A DNA stretch of 64,000 bases from Streptococcus sanguinis (GCF_900635155.1 NZ_LR134002.1:1178001-1242000), one strand, 5' to 3'; counted from the first letter of the stretch, positions 36,611 through 45,614 are shown. Notes: a model not told the origin generated them from the sequence alone. Numbers and translations: made by a program.

Positions 36611-38314
36611 CTAATCATCTGTAACTAGCGGCAAATAAAGACTAATCCGAGTGAATTTATCTGGTTCGGACTGGATTTCCATATGGTAGTCGTCTCCGAA
36701 CTGCAATCTTAAACGTTGATCAACATTTTTCAGACCGACACCACCTAAGCGAAGAAGAGTCGCATCCATAGATGCGTTGACATCAAAACCACGGCCGTTA
36801 TCATAGATAGACAATATCAGTTGTCCTTCTTCTACTGCCGACGTCACCCGAATCATGCCATGTCGGTCAATTTCCTTGATGCCATGGTAGATGGCATTTT
36901 CGACCAAAGGCTGAAGTACCAGCTTGGGCAGTTTATAATCAGCTAGAGATTCATCCTCTTCAATCATATACTGGAGCTTGTCACCATAGCGTTGCTTCTG
37001 GATAAAAAGATACTGACGAACGTGATCAATCTCATCTTTAAGAGCAATCTGTTCATGTCCTTGATTGAGCGCTAAGCGGAAATACTGAGCGAGTGATTTT
37101 GTTACCTCAACAACACGTTTGCTATCATTAAACTCAGCCATCCAGACAATCGTATCCAAGGTATTATAAAGGAAATGGGGGTTGATTTGAGCTGAAAGAG
37201 CTCGGAGCTCATAGCGTCGGACATTTTGTTCTTCAGTCTTGACAGCTTCCATCAGCTGTTCAATTTGGTCCAACATTTTATTGAATTGCTGAGCCAAGTC
37301 AACCAACTCTGGAGAACCCTTTGCTTCTGCTCGCAGATTTGAGTCACCTGCCCCAATTTTTAGAATAACTGCTTGTAGATTCTGCAGAGGCTTAATCCAC
37401 AAACGCAGAACAAACCAAATACCAGTCAAGCACATCAGGAGTGATAAAACGCCCATTCCCAAAAAAGAATAAAGCATCTGTGACTGAAGCATCTGCAATT
37501 GCTCTAATGAGGCGACGCCAATTAAAGTCCAGTCGCTGTCTTCGATATCAATCTGGTAGACAAAAGCCTGTTTCTGGTCTGCGTAACCGTCCTTGACCGA
37601 CATATAGGGCTGCATAGCTTTCATTTCCTGACTGGATGAATAAACACTCTTCTTGGGATGATAGACAAATTCATGCTGGCTGTTGACAATAAAACTAAAT
37701 CCTTTCTTCCCTAGCTGAAGCCGATCCAGATAGGCTTTGAGGCTCTTATAGCCGATATCCAGACGCAAAACACCCAGATTCTGCCCTGCTTCATCCACCA
37801 CTTCCTGAGTGACAGAAACAACCCACTTCTCCTTCTCTGATGATAGAGACTCCTTGCGAGCAGGAGTCAAGACAGGCATGGCTCTGGTATGGACAGCTTC
37901 CTGATACCATTTTTCATTCATCATATCAGAGGATGTCTGCATACTGATTTGAGAATCTGTTGAGACCACGCGCCCGTCCTTGGTAACCAATACTGCCGAC
38001 ACCAAATCCGGATCTGTCTCAATAATGGTTTTCATCAAAGTCTGAACTGACGTTTCACTACTTTCTTGATTCTGAGCAAACTCCCGAATCGTTTCTTCCT
38101 TGCTCAGTGTGGAAGTGGTTTGTTTTAATTTCTGCAAATAGGAAGCTATGAACTGCCCGCTTTGCTCCATGCTATTACGCGTCGTCCGCTCTGTCAGCTG
38201 TCGAATAGTTTCCGAGCTAGTCTGATAGTAAAGACTACCAACAAATCCCAAGAGTAAAAGAACCAGCAGAAAAATATAGACAATCAACTGGATAAGAAGC
38301 GGATATCGTTTCAT
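36611..38314 (-). CDS. Sensor histidine kinase, YesM/LytS-like (pneumococcal HK09/ZmpS type)
   Basis: Membrane sensor of 567 residues: TM1 (~8-28), a large extracytoplasmic Cache-type domain (~30-280), TM2 (~283-305), HAMP (~307-360) and a His_kinase/HATPase module. The phosphorylated histidine is in ALSAQINPHFLYNTLD; ATP-binding motifs are LVENAIYHG and DNGRGF. Its 3' neighbour in the operon order is the response regulator, overlapping by 4 bp. In pneumococcus a similar pair follows ccdA1-etrx1-msrAB1 and adjoins zmpB, so a surface redox or protease-related signal is plausible. Confidence 0.9.
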   Translation of the reverse strand: MKRYPLLIQLIVYIFLLVLLLLGFVGSLYYQTSSETIRQLTERTTRNSMEQSGQFIASYLQKLKQTTSTLSKEETIREFAQNQESSETSVQTLMKTIIETDPDLVSAVLVTKDGRVVSTDSQISMQTSSDMMNEKWYQEAVHTRAMPVLTPARKESLSSEKEKWVVSVTQEVVDEAGQNLGVLRLDIGYKSLKAYLDRLQLGKKGFSFIVNSQHEFVYHPKKSVYSSSQEMKAMQPYMSVKDGYADQKQAFVYQIDIEDSDWTLIGVASLEQLQMLQSQMLYSFLGMGVLSLLMCLTGIWFVLRLWIKPLQNLQAVILKIGAGDSNLRAEAKGSPELVDLAQQFNKMLDQIEQLMEAVKTEEQNVRRYELRALSAQINPHFLYNTLDTIVWMAEFNDSKRVVEVTKSLAQYFRLALNQGHEQIALKDEIDHVRQYLFIQKQRYGDKLQYMIEEDESLADYKLPKLVLQPLVENAIYHGIKEIDRHGMIRVTSAVEEGQLILSIYDNGRGFDVNASMDATLLRLGGVGLKNVDQRLRLQFGDDYHMEIQSEPDKFTRISLYLPLVTDD

Positions 38315-39045
38315 TTCTCCTCTCCTTTTTTAAACTGCCGAGGTGTCAGCCCGACCACCTGCTTGAAGCGCTGAGAAAAATAGTTCATATCTTCAAAACC
38401 TACCTTCTCTGCTATTTCATAAATCTTCAAATCTGTAGTTAAGAGTAAGAGTTTGGCTTTTTTCATCCGCTCTTGGATCAGATAATCCTGAAAAGGCAAG
38501 CCTAATTCTTTTTTGATAAGAACGCTAAGATAGGAGGGACTAAACCCTAATTGGAAAGCCAAACTTTTCAGACTTAATTCTGAATCTGCTAGACGCGCGT
38601 GAATAGCCTCTTCCAACTCAGAGCGTTGTCCCTGATCGACCAAGCTTTGAATCTGTGCTTTTTTACGTTCTTTATCGAGCTTGGTCTGTAGCTTGGCCAA
38701 CATCTCCTCAACATCATCCTTGGAAAAGGGCTTGAGCAGATAGTCATCTGCACCCAGCTTAATGGCAGTCCGAGCATAGTCAAAATCATCATATCCCGTC
38801 AGAAAAACGATATGGCACTTAGGAGCCTGGTCTCTGACTAGCTTGGCCAGTTCCAGACCGTTCATCTGTGGCATATTGATATCGGTCAGCAGGATGTCAG
38901 CAGGATTTTCCTGAAATTTCTGCCAAGCTTCTCTTCCATTTTCAGCCTGGGCAATAACTTGCATACCAAACTGTTCATAGTCTACCAAGGACGCAATCCC
39001 CTGTCTTACCAGATACTCATCCTCTACAATCATAATTGAATACAC
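38311..39045 (-). CDS. Response regulator, YesN/AraC type (pneumococcal RR09/ZmpR type)
   Basis: Receiver domain (1-120) with acidic pair Glu8-Asp9 and phosphorylation site Asp55 in LLTDINMP, then a C-terminal AraC-type double helix-turn-helix (~145-244, LAFQLGFSPSYLSVLIKKE and VGFEDMNYFSQRFKQ, the usual PRQFKKG end). I take GTG 39045 as start: AAGGAG lies 9 bp upstream and the receiver begins at once; a longer reading from 39093 crosses this site. DNA targets unknown. It lies 60 bp after msrAB in the same orientation. Confidence 0.9.
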   Translation of the reverse strand: MYSIMIVEDEYLVRQGIASLVDYEQFGMQVIAQAENGREAWQKFQENPADILLTDINMPQMNGLELAKLVRDQAPKCHIVFLTGYDDFDYARTAIKLGADDYLLKPFSKDDVEEMLAKLQTKLDKERKKAQIQSLVDQGQRSELEEAIHARLADSELSLKSLAFQLGFSPSYLSVLIKKELGLPFQDYLIQERMKKAKLLLLTTDLKIYEIAEKVGFEDMNYFSQRFKQVVGLTPRQFKKGEEK

Positions 39046-39104
39046 AAGATTCAACTCCTTATTTATACTGGATTTATTATAGCAAATTTTCAATCAAAAT
39101 GCTC

Positions 39105-40220
39105 TTAAACATAATCCAAAAGATAACCGTAGCCTTTCTCCTCCATCTCAGCTTTTGGAATGAACTTGATTGACAGACTATTGATGCAATAGCGCAAGCC
39201 GCCCTTGTCCTTAGGACCGTCTGTGAAAACATGGCCCAGATGGGAATTTCCAACCCGACTGCGAACTTCCGTCCGTATCATGTTGAAACTCTTGTCTTCC
39301 TTGTAAGTCGCTACATCTGGACTGATAGGACGGGTGAAACTTGGCCAACCGCAGCCAGAGTCAAACTTATCCTTTGATGAAAAGAGAGGCTCTCCCGTCA
39401 CCACATCCACGTAGATACCAGCATCGAACTTATCCCAATAGCGATTAGAAAAAGCTCGCTCTGTGTCATTTTTTTGTGTGACAGCATATTCTTCTGGCGA
39501 GAGCTTGGACTTAATCTCTTCATCGCTCGGTTTAGGATAGCGACTAGCTTCGATAACTGGGTAAGCAGCTTGATTGACATCAATATGGCAATATCCATTA
39601 GGATTCTTCTTCAGGTAATCCTGATGATAATCTTCTGCTTTGATAAAGTTTTTCAGAGATTCTTTTTCAACAGCTAAAGGTTTATCATATTTCTTTGCAA
39701 CTTCATCAAAGACCTGGTTAATAGTATCAAGATCAGCTTCATCCGTATAGTAGACGCCTGTCCGATACTGGGTACCCTGATCATTTCCCTGCTTGTTTTT
39801 AGAAGTTGGATCAATGATGCGGAAATAGTGAAGCAGAATTTCTTTTAGCGAAATTTTCTTGGCATTGTAAGTAATGTGGACAGTCTCAGCATGGCCAGTT
39901 TGGGAGACCAATTCATACTTGGTCGTGTCGCCCTTGCCATTTGCATAGCCTGATACTGCATCAAGTACACCTGGCACGCGTGAAAAGTACTCTTCTACTC
40001 CCCAGAAACAGCCGCCAGCCAGATAAATCTCCCGCTTATCTTCTTCCTTGACGTCTTCTTGCTTTTGTTGGGATACAGCTTCTGTCTTACTCATTGAAGC
40101 TTTCTTGATCTGTTCAGAAGATGATTGCTTACCATTCCCCGCTATCAAGTAGACCAGTCCAAAGCAGACAAGTAAGCCAATCAAAGTTAGAAAAATCTTC
40201 CATTTTCCTTCCATGTTCAT
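39105..40220 (-). CDS. msrAB: Membrane-anchored methionine sulfoxide reductase MsrAB
   Basis: Repairs both S- and R-methionine sulfoxide on surface proteins. N-terminal membrane anchor (residues ~8-27) and Lys/Ser/Glu-rich linker, MsrA domain with catalytic Cys71 in [13 protein letters not shown], then MsrB domain (~235-371) with catalytic Cys345 in [11 protein letters not shown]. Total 371 residues, the usual MsrAB form of streptococci. It is encoded 10 bp after the thioredoxin lipoprotein that should reduce it, and is followed by the RR/HK genes. Confidence 0.95.
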   Translation of the reverse strand: MNMEGKWKIFLTLIGLLVCFGLVYLIAGNGKQSSSEQIKKASMSKTEAVSQQKQEDVKEEDKREIYLAGGCFWGVEEYFSRVPGVLDAVSGYANGKGDTTKYELVSQTGHAETVHITYNAKKISLKEILLHYFRIIDPTSKNKQGNDQGTQYRTGVYYTDEADLDTINQVFDEVAKKYDKPLAVEKESLKNFIKAEDYHQDYLKKNPNGYCHIDVNQAAYPVIEASRYPKPSDEEIKSKLSPEEYAVTQKNDTERAFSNRYWDKFDAGIYVDVVTGEPLFSSKDKFDSGCGWPSFTRPISPDVATYKEDKSFNMIRTEVRSRVGNSHLGHVFTDGPKDKGGLRYCINSLSIKFIPKAEMEEKGYGYLLDYV

Positions 40221-40229
40221 TGCACCTTT

Positions 40230-40793
40230 CTACTGGATTTCTTTCAGTGTTTTCTCAATATCTTCCTTGCTCATGTAGCCAATATGTGTCTTGGCAAGAG
40301 AACCATCGCTGCCAACAAAAAGAGCAGATGGATAAGAGCGAATACCGTATTCTTTCAGCAATTCTCCCTTGGTGTCCATGAGAACTGGGAAGTCTTTGTA
40401 ATCCAAAGACTTATACCATTCCTTGAAATCATCGGCAGACTTTTCTCCGTTAAAAGTTGGAGACACCACCGAAAGGACAATATAATCTTTTCCTGACTGC
40501 TCCTTAGCCAAATCATTGGTATCTCCAAGTGTAGATAGACAGATTGAGCACCAAGAAGCCCAAAACTTGAGGTAGACTTTCTTGCCTTTGAAATCAGACA
40601 ACTTGTAGGTCTTGCCGTCTACTCCTTTCAGACTAAAGTCCTTGGCCATCTTGGTAGATTGCTCAGAATCAGCTTTTATTTCCATATTACTTTTATCACT
40701 TTTAGAAACTTCCGAGTTCATCTTCTGATTTGAACAGGCTCCCAAAAATCCGACACAAAGCAGACTGACAGTCAATATCGATATCTTCTTCAT
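40230..40793 (-). CDS. Thioredoxin-family lipoprotein (Etrx1-like) of the msrAB operon
   Basis: Lipoprotein (lipobox FLGAC, Cys20) with a thioredoxin fold and active site WASWCSICLS, so the CxxC is CSIC instead of CGPC in the second copy. About 187 residues from ATG 40793, chosen because GAAAGGAAAGAAAACG precedes it and the signal peptide MKKISILTVSLLC starts there. It should pass electrons from CcdA to MsrAB. The differing CxxC suggests a different redox potential from its paralogue. Confidence 0.91.
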   Translation of the reverse strand: MKKISILTVSLLCVGFLGACSNQKMNSEVSKSDKSNMEIKADSEQSTKMAKDFSLKGVDGKTYKLSDFKGKKVYLKFWASWCSICLSTLGDTNDLAKEQSGKDYIVLSVVSPTFNGEKSADDFKEWYKSLDYKDFPVLMDTKGELLKEYGIRSYPSALFVGSDGSLAKTHIGYMSKEDIEKTLKEIQ

Positions 40794-40863
40794 CGTTTTC
40801 TTTCCTTTCAAAATAAGGAGAAAGCCGACAAAATTGACGACTTTCTTTCCTATGGTGGAATTC

Positions 40864-41184
40864 TTATTTGTCAGATGACATTTCGGATGAATCTTTCATT
40901 TCATCCTTCATGCTTGAATCGCTTGATTTCATATCATCTTTCATATCAGACTTACTGTCGGACATCATAGAAGAGTCCTTCATATCATCCTTTTTCATTT
41001 TACCATCAGACATGCTAGAGTCTTTCATATCCTCATTCTTCATGTCGTCTTTTTTCATATCATCCTTCTTCATCATGCTGCTATCATCCATCTTCTTCAT
41101 ATCAGAATCTGATTTTTGATTAGAGCAGGCGGCTAGGACAAAGACACTAAGTGCAGCGATTGTAAGTGTAGTGATTTTTTTCAT
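40864..41184 (-). CDS. Methionine-rich repetitive lipoprotein
   Basis: 106 residues. Signal peptide with lipobox VLAAC (Cys20). The mature 87 residues hold about 17 methionines plus mostly Asp, Ser and Lys, with no His, Trp or Tyr. Short units such as KKDDM, MKDSSM and SSM repeat. Low complexity predicts disorder. It is encoded between ccdA1 and the thioredoxin lipoprotein of the msrAB operon. I do not recognise a named family beyond 'Met-rich/pentapeptide-MXKDX-like' proteins. Suggested role: surface oxidant sink whose Met sulfoxides are recycled by MsrAB, or Cu(I) binding by Met clusters. Both are inference. Confidence 0.82.
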   Translation of the reverse strand: MKKITTLTIAALSVFVLAACSNQKSDSDMKKMDDSSMMKKDDMKKDDMKNEDMKDSSMSDGKMKKDDMKDSSMMSDSKSDMKDDMKSSDSSMKDEMKDSSEMSSDK

Positions 41185-41211
41185 GATGTTTCTCCTTTAA
41201 TTATACAATAT

Positions 41212-41922
41212 TTATCCAAATAACGATGCTAGGATATTGAGATTTCCAAGCATTAACAAAATTCCCATGAGAATGATGAGTGCACCGCCGATTTTCTTAA
41301 GTGTTCCCATATAAGGTTTGAGTTTCGCAAAGCGCTGTAATACCCAGCCGGAAGCCAAAGCCATAGCTAGGAAAGGCAAGGCTAAGCCCAGTGTATATAC
41401 TAGCATGAGAAGCCCACCCTGCAGAGCACCATTGCCACCTGAAGCCGCAATAGCTAAGACAGAACTCAGAACAGGTCCCACACAGGGCGTCCAACCAAAG
41501 CTAAAGGTAATCCCCAAGAGAAAAGCGTTAAGAAAATCACTTCTTTTACTATTCTTTTTAAGTTGGATGCTCTTTTGCTTTTGCAGCTGCTGGATATTGA
41601 TGATCCCCATCTGGTGGATTCCCAGTAGAATAACAATCCCGCCCAGAACGTAGCGAAACCAAGGGGCATAGAGGACTTGCCCTAGAGCGCCAGCTCCGTA
41701 GCCTAAAACCAAGAATACAGTTGATAAGCCAGCTATAAAGCAGAGCGTCTTAGCTAGACCATACCAGGAAATGTCTCTTCCCATAAATCGAACTGTTTTC
41801 GGCTGATCAGAATCCAGCAAAATCCCCACATAGACTGGCATAAGCGGTAAAATACAGGGCGAGAAAAAAGATAGAATCCCCGCCAGAAAAACAGAAATAA
41901 AGAACAAAAAACTTGTTGCCAT
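41212..41922 (-). CDS. ccdA1: CcdA-family thiol-disulfide electron carrier (msrAB operon)
   Basis: Six-helix membrane protein of 236 residues; membrane cysteines in FFSPCILPLMPVY and GWTPCVGPVLSS. Supplies electrons across the membrane to the thioredoxin lipoprotein and so to MsrAB. First gene of the operon ccdA1-Met-rich-etrx1-msrAB-RR-HK. It is paralogous to the CcdA at 35681-36388 over its whole length. A possible -10 TATACT lies about 33 bp upstream. Confidence 0.92.
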   Translation of the reverse strand: MATSFLFFISVFLAGILSFFSPCILPLMPVYVGILLDSDQPKTVRFMGRDISWYGLAKTLCFIAGLSTVFLVLGYGAGALGQVLYAPWFRYVLGGIVILLGIHQMGIINIQQLQKQKSIQLKKNSKRSDFLNAFLLGITFSFGWTPCVGPVLSSVLAIAASGGNGALQGGLLMLVYTLGLALPFLAMALASGWVLQRFAKLKPYMGTLKKIGGALIILMGILLMLGNLNILASLFG

Positions 41923-42044
41923 TTCAAAAACCTCTCTATCAATTTCTGACTCTAGTATAAAATAAAAATCCCCCTAAAAATAGAGAGAAAGATTTGAAAA
42001 AACTTGAATTTGATGTTATATTGCTTGAGATTTCTGGATTGGGC

Positions 42045-42074
42045 AAAAACATCCACCACATTGTGGCGGATGTT
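42045..42074 (-). terminator. Terminator of brnQ
   Basis: AACATCCACCAC (42048-42059) and GTGGCGGATGTT (42063-42074) form a 12-bp stem with one G-U pair and a 3-nt loop; TTTTTG follows on the minus strand. Directly after the brnQ stop at 42080. Confidence 0.85.
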
Positions 42075-42079
42075 ATCTA

Positions 42080-43408
42080 TTAGCTCTCCATCTCAAAACG
42101 CTCACTCTTCTGCTTGTTTGGCAAAAAGAGAGAAAGCAGGATTCCAACTAGAGCTGGCACCAACCAAGGCAGGGATGCCTGAGCAAATGGAAGGGCATTT
42201 ACAATATCACTTATCCTAGTAATATGGAACTGCTGCCCAAGAATGCCCGCAAAGGAAATCAGAGTCACTGCTGCTACCGTCAATTGCATACCGATTTTGG
42301 ACAGTGGCAAGAATTTATTGACAATGACAATCAGCACGATAACAATGGTAATTGGATAAAGAATTTGCAAGACTGGAACAGAATATTGGATAATGGCATT
42401 AAGGCCAAGATTAGCAATCGCAAACCCAATCAAAGTAAAGACGGTTGCGTAAACTTTATAAGACACCTTAGGGAAAGTTTTATGGAAGAATTCCCCAGTC
42501 GATACAATAAGTCCAGCTGTTGTCGTAAAGCAAGTCACAGTTACCATAGCTGCAAGAAAAATCTGTGCTGTAGGTCCAAAGATAGCCTGTGTCGCCTGCG
42601 ACAGGACATAAACACCAGGATTGCCTTTGGCAATTATCTCAGCTGGAACTGGGAAATGATTGCCCAGAAAAGCCAAACCGATATACATGGCGCTAAATCC
42701 CAACGCTACCATCAAACCAACAACCCAGATGGTTGAAACATATTCCTTTTTATTCTTGAAACCCAGCTGGTTAAGAGTTGTTACTGCGATTACGCTGAAA
42801 GCCACGGAAGCCAAGGCATCCAGAGTATTATAACCTTCCAAGAACCCTTGCCCAAAAGCTGACACAGAATAAGCTTGCGAAGCCTGCTGAGGTGTCGTTG
42901 TTCCGTATTTCAAAGCTCCTAGAATGACTAAGATAATAATCAAAACTGCAAAGACAGGCGTCAGAATACGTCCAATCCGATCCAAAATCTTAGATGGATT
43001 CAAAGAAATCAGATAAGCAGCCACAAAGTAAAGGGTCGTGAAAACAATCAATCCTATACCTGTCATATTTTTAGACAGCATCGGAGCGATACCCACTTCA
43101 TAAGCTACTGTCGCTGTCCGCGGAATAGCAAAAAAGGGCCCGATTGACAGATACAAGGCTACAAGATAGACAATAGCAAACCAAGGCGCAATTTTCTGAG
43201 AAATCTCATGGATGTAACCCTTAGGATTGAGTGTTCCAATAATCAAAGTCAAAACTGCAAGCCCAACCCCGGACAGGACAAATCCTGCAATAGCTGGCCA
43301 AAAATGCTGGCCAGATAATGTTCCAAGCGAAGGCGGGAAAATCAAATTCCCAGCACCGAAAAATATTCCAAATAAGAGCAAGCCTGTCAAGGCACCTTTT
43401 TTAATCAC
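42080..43408 (-). CDS. brnQ: Branched-chain amino acid transporter BrnQ
   Basis: LIVCS-family symporter for Leu, Ile and Val, driven by Na+ or H+. 442 residues, about twelve membrane segments, with the family start KKGALTGLLLFGIFFGAGNLIFPPSLG seen in part as FFGAGNLIFPP. Start codon GTG at 43408 after AAAGGAGAT. Likely controlled by CodY, see the box upstream of its promoter, which fits the substrate. Confidence 0.94.
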   Translation of the reverse strand: MIKKGALTGLLLFGIFFGAGNLIFPPSLGTLSGQHFWPAIAGFVLSGVGLAVLTLIIGTLNPKGYIHEISQKIAPWFAIVYLVALYLSIGPFFAIPRTATVAYEVGIAPMLSKNMTGIGLIVFTTLYFVAAYLISLNPSKILDRIGRILTPVFAVLIIILVILGALKYGTTTPQQASQAYSVSAFGQGFLEGYNTLDALASVAFSVIAVTTLNQLGFKNKKEYVSTIWVVGLMVALGFSAMYIGLAFLGNHFPVPAEIIAKGNPGVYVLSQATQAIFGPTAQIFLAAMVTVTCFTTTAGLIVSTGEFFHKTFPKVSYKVYATVFTLIGFAIANLGLNAIIQYSVPVLQILYPITIVIVLIVIVNKFLPLSKIGMQLTVAAVTLISFAGILGQQFHITRISDIVNALPFAQASLPWLVPALVGILLSLFLPNKQKSERFEMES

Positions 43409-43441
43409 AGGAATCTCCTTTAAATTTTTTCATGCTTTATC

Positions 43442-43470
43442 ATTATATATGGAAATAGCCCGCTCCGCAA
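43442..43470 (-). promoter_or_regulatory. brnQ promoter
   Basis: -35 TTGCGG (43465-43470), 17-bp spacer, -10 TATAAT (43442-43447), about 34 bp before the GTG start. Confidence 0.75.
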
Positions 43471-43479
43471 GACTTTTGA

Positions 43480-43494
43480 ATTTTTCAGAATATT
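43480..43494. promoter_or_regulatory. CodY box candidate at brnQ
   Basis: ATTTTTCAGAATATT matches the CodY consensus AATTTTCWGAAAATT at 13 of 15 positions and sits 10 bp upstream of the brnQ -35. CodY senses branched-chain amino acids, so this fits the gene. Confidence 0.6.
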
Positions 43495-43596
43495 GATTCA
43501 AATCAAAAGAGTATATATGATTTAAATCGAATTATTCATCCGGAATTTTGGGAAAAATCCTCACTTATCCACAGATTTTTTGGAGATTTTGAATGT

Positions 43597-43627
43597 TTTA
43601 AAACGAAACAACGTTTTTTGTTTTAAA
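43597..43627. repeat. Inverted repeat in the brnQ-ltrA intergenic region
   Basis: TTTAAAACGAAA (43597-43608) and TTTTGTTTTAAA (43616-43627) pair over 12 bp with one G-T, loop CAACGTT. It is in the 378-bp gap 43409-43786, which otherwise holds the brnQ promoter, the CodY box and the ltrA promoter. No T-run follows, so it is more likely an operator than a terminator. Confidence 0.5.
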
Positions 43628-43686
43628 TCGTAATCTCTTTCCTTATCATTCTCTTCTTTACCTATCTTTCTTGAGTGGCTCCTTTA

Positions 43687-43695
43687 TGTTATACT
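43687..43695 (+). promoter_or_regulatory. Extended -10 promoter for the LtrA-family gene
   Basis: TGT-TATACT at 43687-43695 is an extended -10; no good -35 is visible. The leader to ATG 43787 is about 85 nt and includes TAGGAGG just before the start. Confidence 0.55.
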
Positions 43696-43786
43696 AAGAG
43701 AAGAAAAGTTAGAAAGAGCTTACATATCTCTTTGTCTATTTTATGTTAACTTCGCTTGTCTTTCCTAATCATTTATAGGAGGATCG

Positions 43787-44941
43787 ATGTCCAAGATTGT
43801 TTCGAAACGCGTATCCAACTACGAACTATTTTTTGACTTATCCTTTGTCTTAGCGATTAGTCAGATGACTTCTGCCATTCATATCGAACCTTTGAATTGG
43901 CAGCAAATTGTAGCCTTTATCACTATCAACATTGTCATGATTAGCATTTGGAATAATGAAGCTTATTACTACAACAAATACGGTGATTCTCGCATGATTG
44001 ACATTTACTCAGTGATTTTTCTCATGCTTTGGGTAGGAAATCTGGCTCTCAACATCAATTTTGATTTAGAAGTCCTTGCCAATAACCAGCTTACCGCTAT
44101 CTCCTTTAATAGTTTTCTGATACTAGCTTACCTGACCATTGCCCTACAATATTATCTCAAGGGACGAAAGCTAGGATTTAATCGGGTCATGAAGTTTTAT
44201 ATCAGCTTCTTGCTTATCTATTCTATCGCTCTTCTTCCGCTAGCAACTACTCTGATTCCTTTTTCCCTTTCTGTTTTTCCAGTCTACTATCTTCCTCTGA
44301 TTTTGCCCCTCTTTTTCAGAAAAGAACTCTTCACAGATCGCTTCAATTTCGCTCACTTTCTGGAGCGCAAGCAGCTTTTGACAATTCTGACTTTTGGTGA
44401 ATCCGTTGTTACCATTATCCGCACCTATCCCCTCACTCACTATCCTTTGGAAGGCATTGTCTTCTTTCTCGGTTTAGGTTTTCTCTTTGTCTTTTATATT
44501 ATCCAGACCTTTATCAATGTTAATCACCATCAAAATGCTTCACCACTTCTGCTCCACTATGCTCATTGGATTATCATACTGAGCCTCATGTTTCTTACTC
44601 TTGGTCTCCAGTTCATTGCCAATAAAACCCATCATGAATTAGGCAGCTATTTCTTTACCTTTTCCATCCTGGCCTTTTTCATCGGTACTTTAGCAACTTC
44701 TTGGTACAATCACGACTTCTACCAGATTGATAAGAAGCTGATTGGTCAGTACTCTCTTATCTTGTTTCTTTCTTGCTTCTTTTTCTATATCTTGCGCCAT
44801 AACCTTTTTCTACTCGGCCTGTCCTTAGTCATTTCGACTTTTTTGATGCAGCAGACAGGTATGCGCTATCGACGCTTAATGCGTGAGAAATACAATATTG
44901 TACATCCCGATCCAAAACAAAATAAAAGAGATTTTTCATAG
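43787..44941 (+). CDS. Low temperature requirement protein A (LtrA) family membrane protein
   Basis: 384 residues with about ten to twelve membrane segments. The family N-terminus RVSNYELFFDLSFVLAISQ (ELFFDLxFVxAxxQ) and the mid-protein TFGESVVTIIRTYP (the LxFGExxV motif) are clear. Named after a Listeria mutant unable to grow in the cold; biochemical function is unknown. TAGGAGGATCG precedes the ATG. It is a single-gene unit closed by a bidirectional terminator. Confidence 0.85.
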   Translation: MSKIVSKRVSNYELFFDLSFVLAISQMTSAIHIEPLNWQQIVAFITINIVMISIWNNEAYYYNKYGDSRMIDIYSVIFLMLWVGNLALNINFDLEVLANNQLTAISFNSFLILAYLTIALQYYLKGRKLGFNRVMKFYISFLLIYSIALLPLATTLIPFSLSVFPVYYLPLILPLFFRKELFTDRFNFAHFLERKQLLTILTFGESVVTIIRTYPLTHYPLEGIVFFLGLGFLFVFYIIQTFINVNHHQNASPLLLHYAHWIIILSLMFLTLGLQFIANKTHHELGSYFFTFSILAFFIGTLATSWYNHDFYQIDKKLIGQYSLILFLSCFFFYILRHNLFLLGLSLVISTFLMQQTGMRYRRLMREKYNIVHPDPKQNKRDFS

Positions 44942-44942
44942 T

Positions 44943-44974
44943 AAAAAGGTTGAGACATCTTATCTCAACCTTTT
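44943..44974. terminator. Bidirectional terminator
   Basis: AAAAGGTTGAGA (44944-44955) and TCTCAACCTTTT (44963-44974) form a perfect 12-bp stem with a 7-nt loop. It separates the convergent LtrA and GNAT genes. Confidence 0.88.
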
Positions 44975-45003
44975 AAAAATGGCTATAAATCATTTAGCAA
45001 TCT

Positions 45004-45558
45004 TTACACATCGCTAAATCTTCTGTGCTTAATTTCGAATTCAAAAAAGTTCTTCTCTTGCAGCCTATGGAAAATATCTCGATAAGCCTCCTCATCAAAA
45101 TGGTCTCCCAAATACAGGATTTCAAAGCTTAAGCTTTCATATTCCAGAAAGGCATTAGTCGTTCGAAAGCCGTTACGCTTATAGAAGTCCATACGTGCTT
45201 GACGTTGCTCTAAATTATCACATTCTTCATCGACACGTTCTACCTCTAAAACCATGGTTTTTTGATAAAACTCTGTCAGTTTATGAATAATTTCTCCCCC
45301 ATAGCCATGGCTGCGAAGGTGCGGCATAATCGCAAAGAAGCTGACATAGAACATTTTTTCGTTATAAACTGCAAATGCAAAACCAACAAATTCTTCCTCA
45401 TTGTAGAAGGCAAAGAAATGAGACCGTTTATCATTAGTATAGCGGAGAAATTCACTGATAGGAACTCTCTCTTCTTCAGGAAAAGCCTCGCGGTTTAAGG
45501 CCTCAACCTTATCTAAATCGGGAAATTCTGCTGTAATAATTTGACTTGTTAAAGACAT
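45004..45558 (-). CDS. GNAT family N-acetyltransferase
   Basis: 184 residues. The acetyl-CoA binding motif RSHGYGGEIIHKL follows the beta-strand VSFFAIMPHL, as in GNAT proteins; YKRNGFRTTNAFLEY is the C-terminal motif B region. Substrate unknown. Single gene located between the LtrA gene and the ABC exporter pair; the stop is 27 bp from the convergent terminator. Confidence 0.88.
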   Translation of the reverse strand: MSLTSQIITAEFPDLDKVEALNREAFPEEERVPISEFLRYTNDKRSHFFAFYNEEEFVGFAFAVYNEKMFYVSFFAIMPHLRSHGYGGEIIHKLTEFYQKTMVLEVERVDEECDNLEQRQARMDFYKRNGFRTTNAFLEYESLSFEILYLGDHFDEEAYRDIFHRLQEKNFFEFEIKHRRFSDV

Positions 45559-45614
45559 TGCTACCTCACTTTGCTTAATATTCTAGCAGTTGTCAAAAAA
45601 TTTAGCAAGCATTA

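Noticed and set aside
40868..41119. 83-residue plus-strand frame opposite the Met-rich lipoprotein gene
   Set aside because: It is the complement of the repetitive Met/Asp/Ser/Lys codons and gives a low-complexity Ile/Ser/Phe string; no ribosome binding site.
42224..42736. 170-residue plus-strand frame inside brnQ
   Set aside because: Antisense to conserved BrnQ membrane segments; composition rich in Asn/His/Cys is unlike a real protein.
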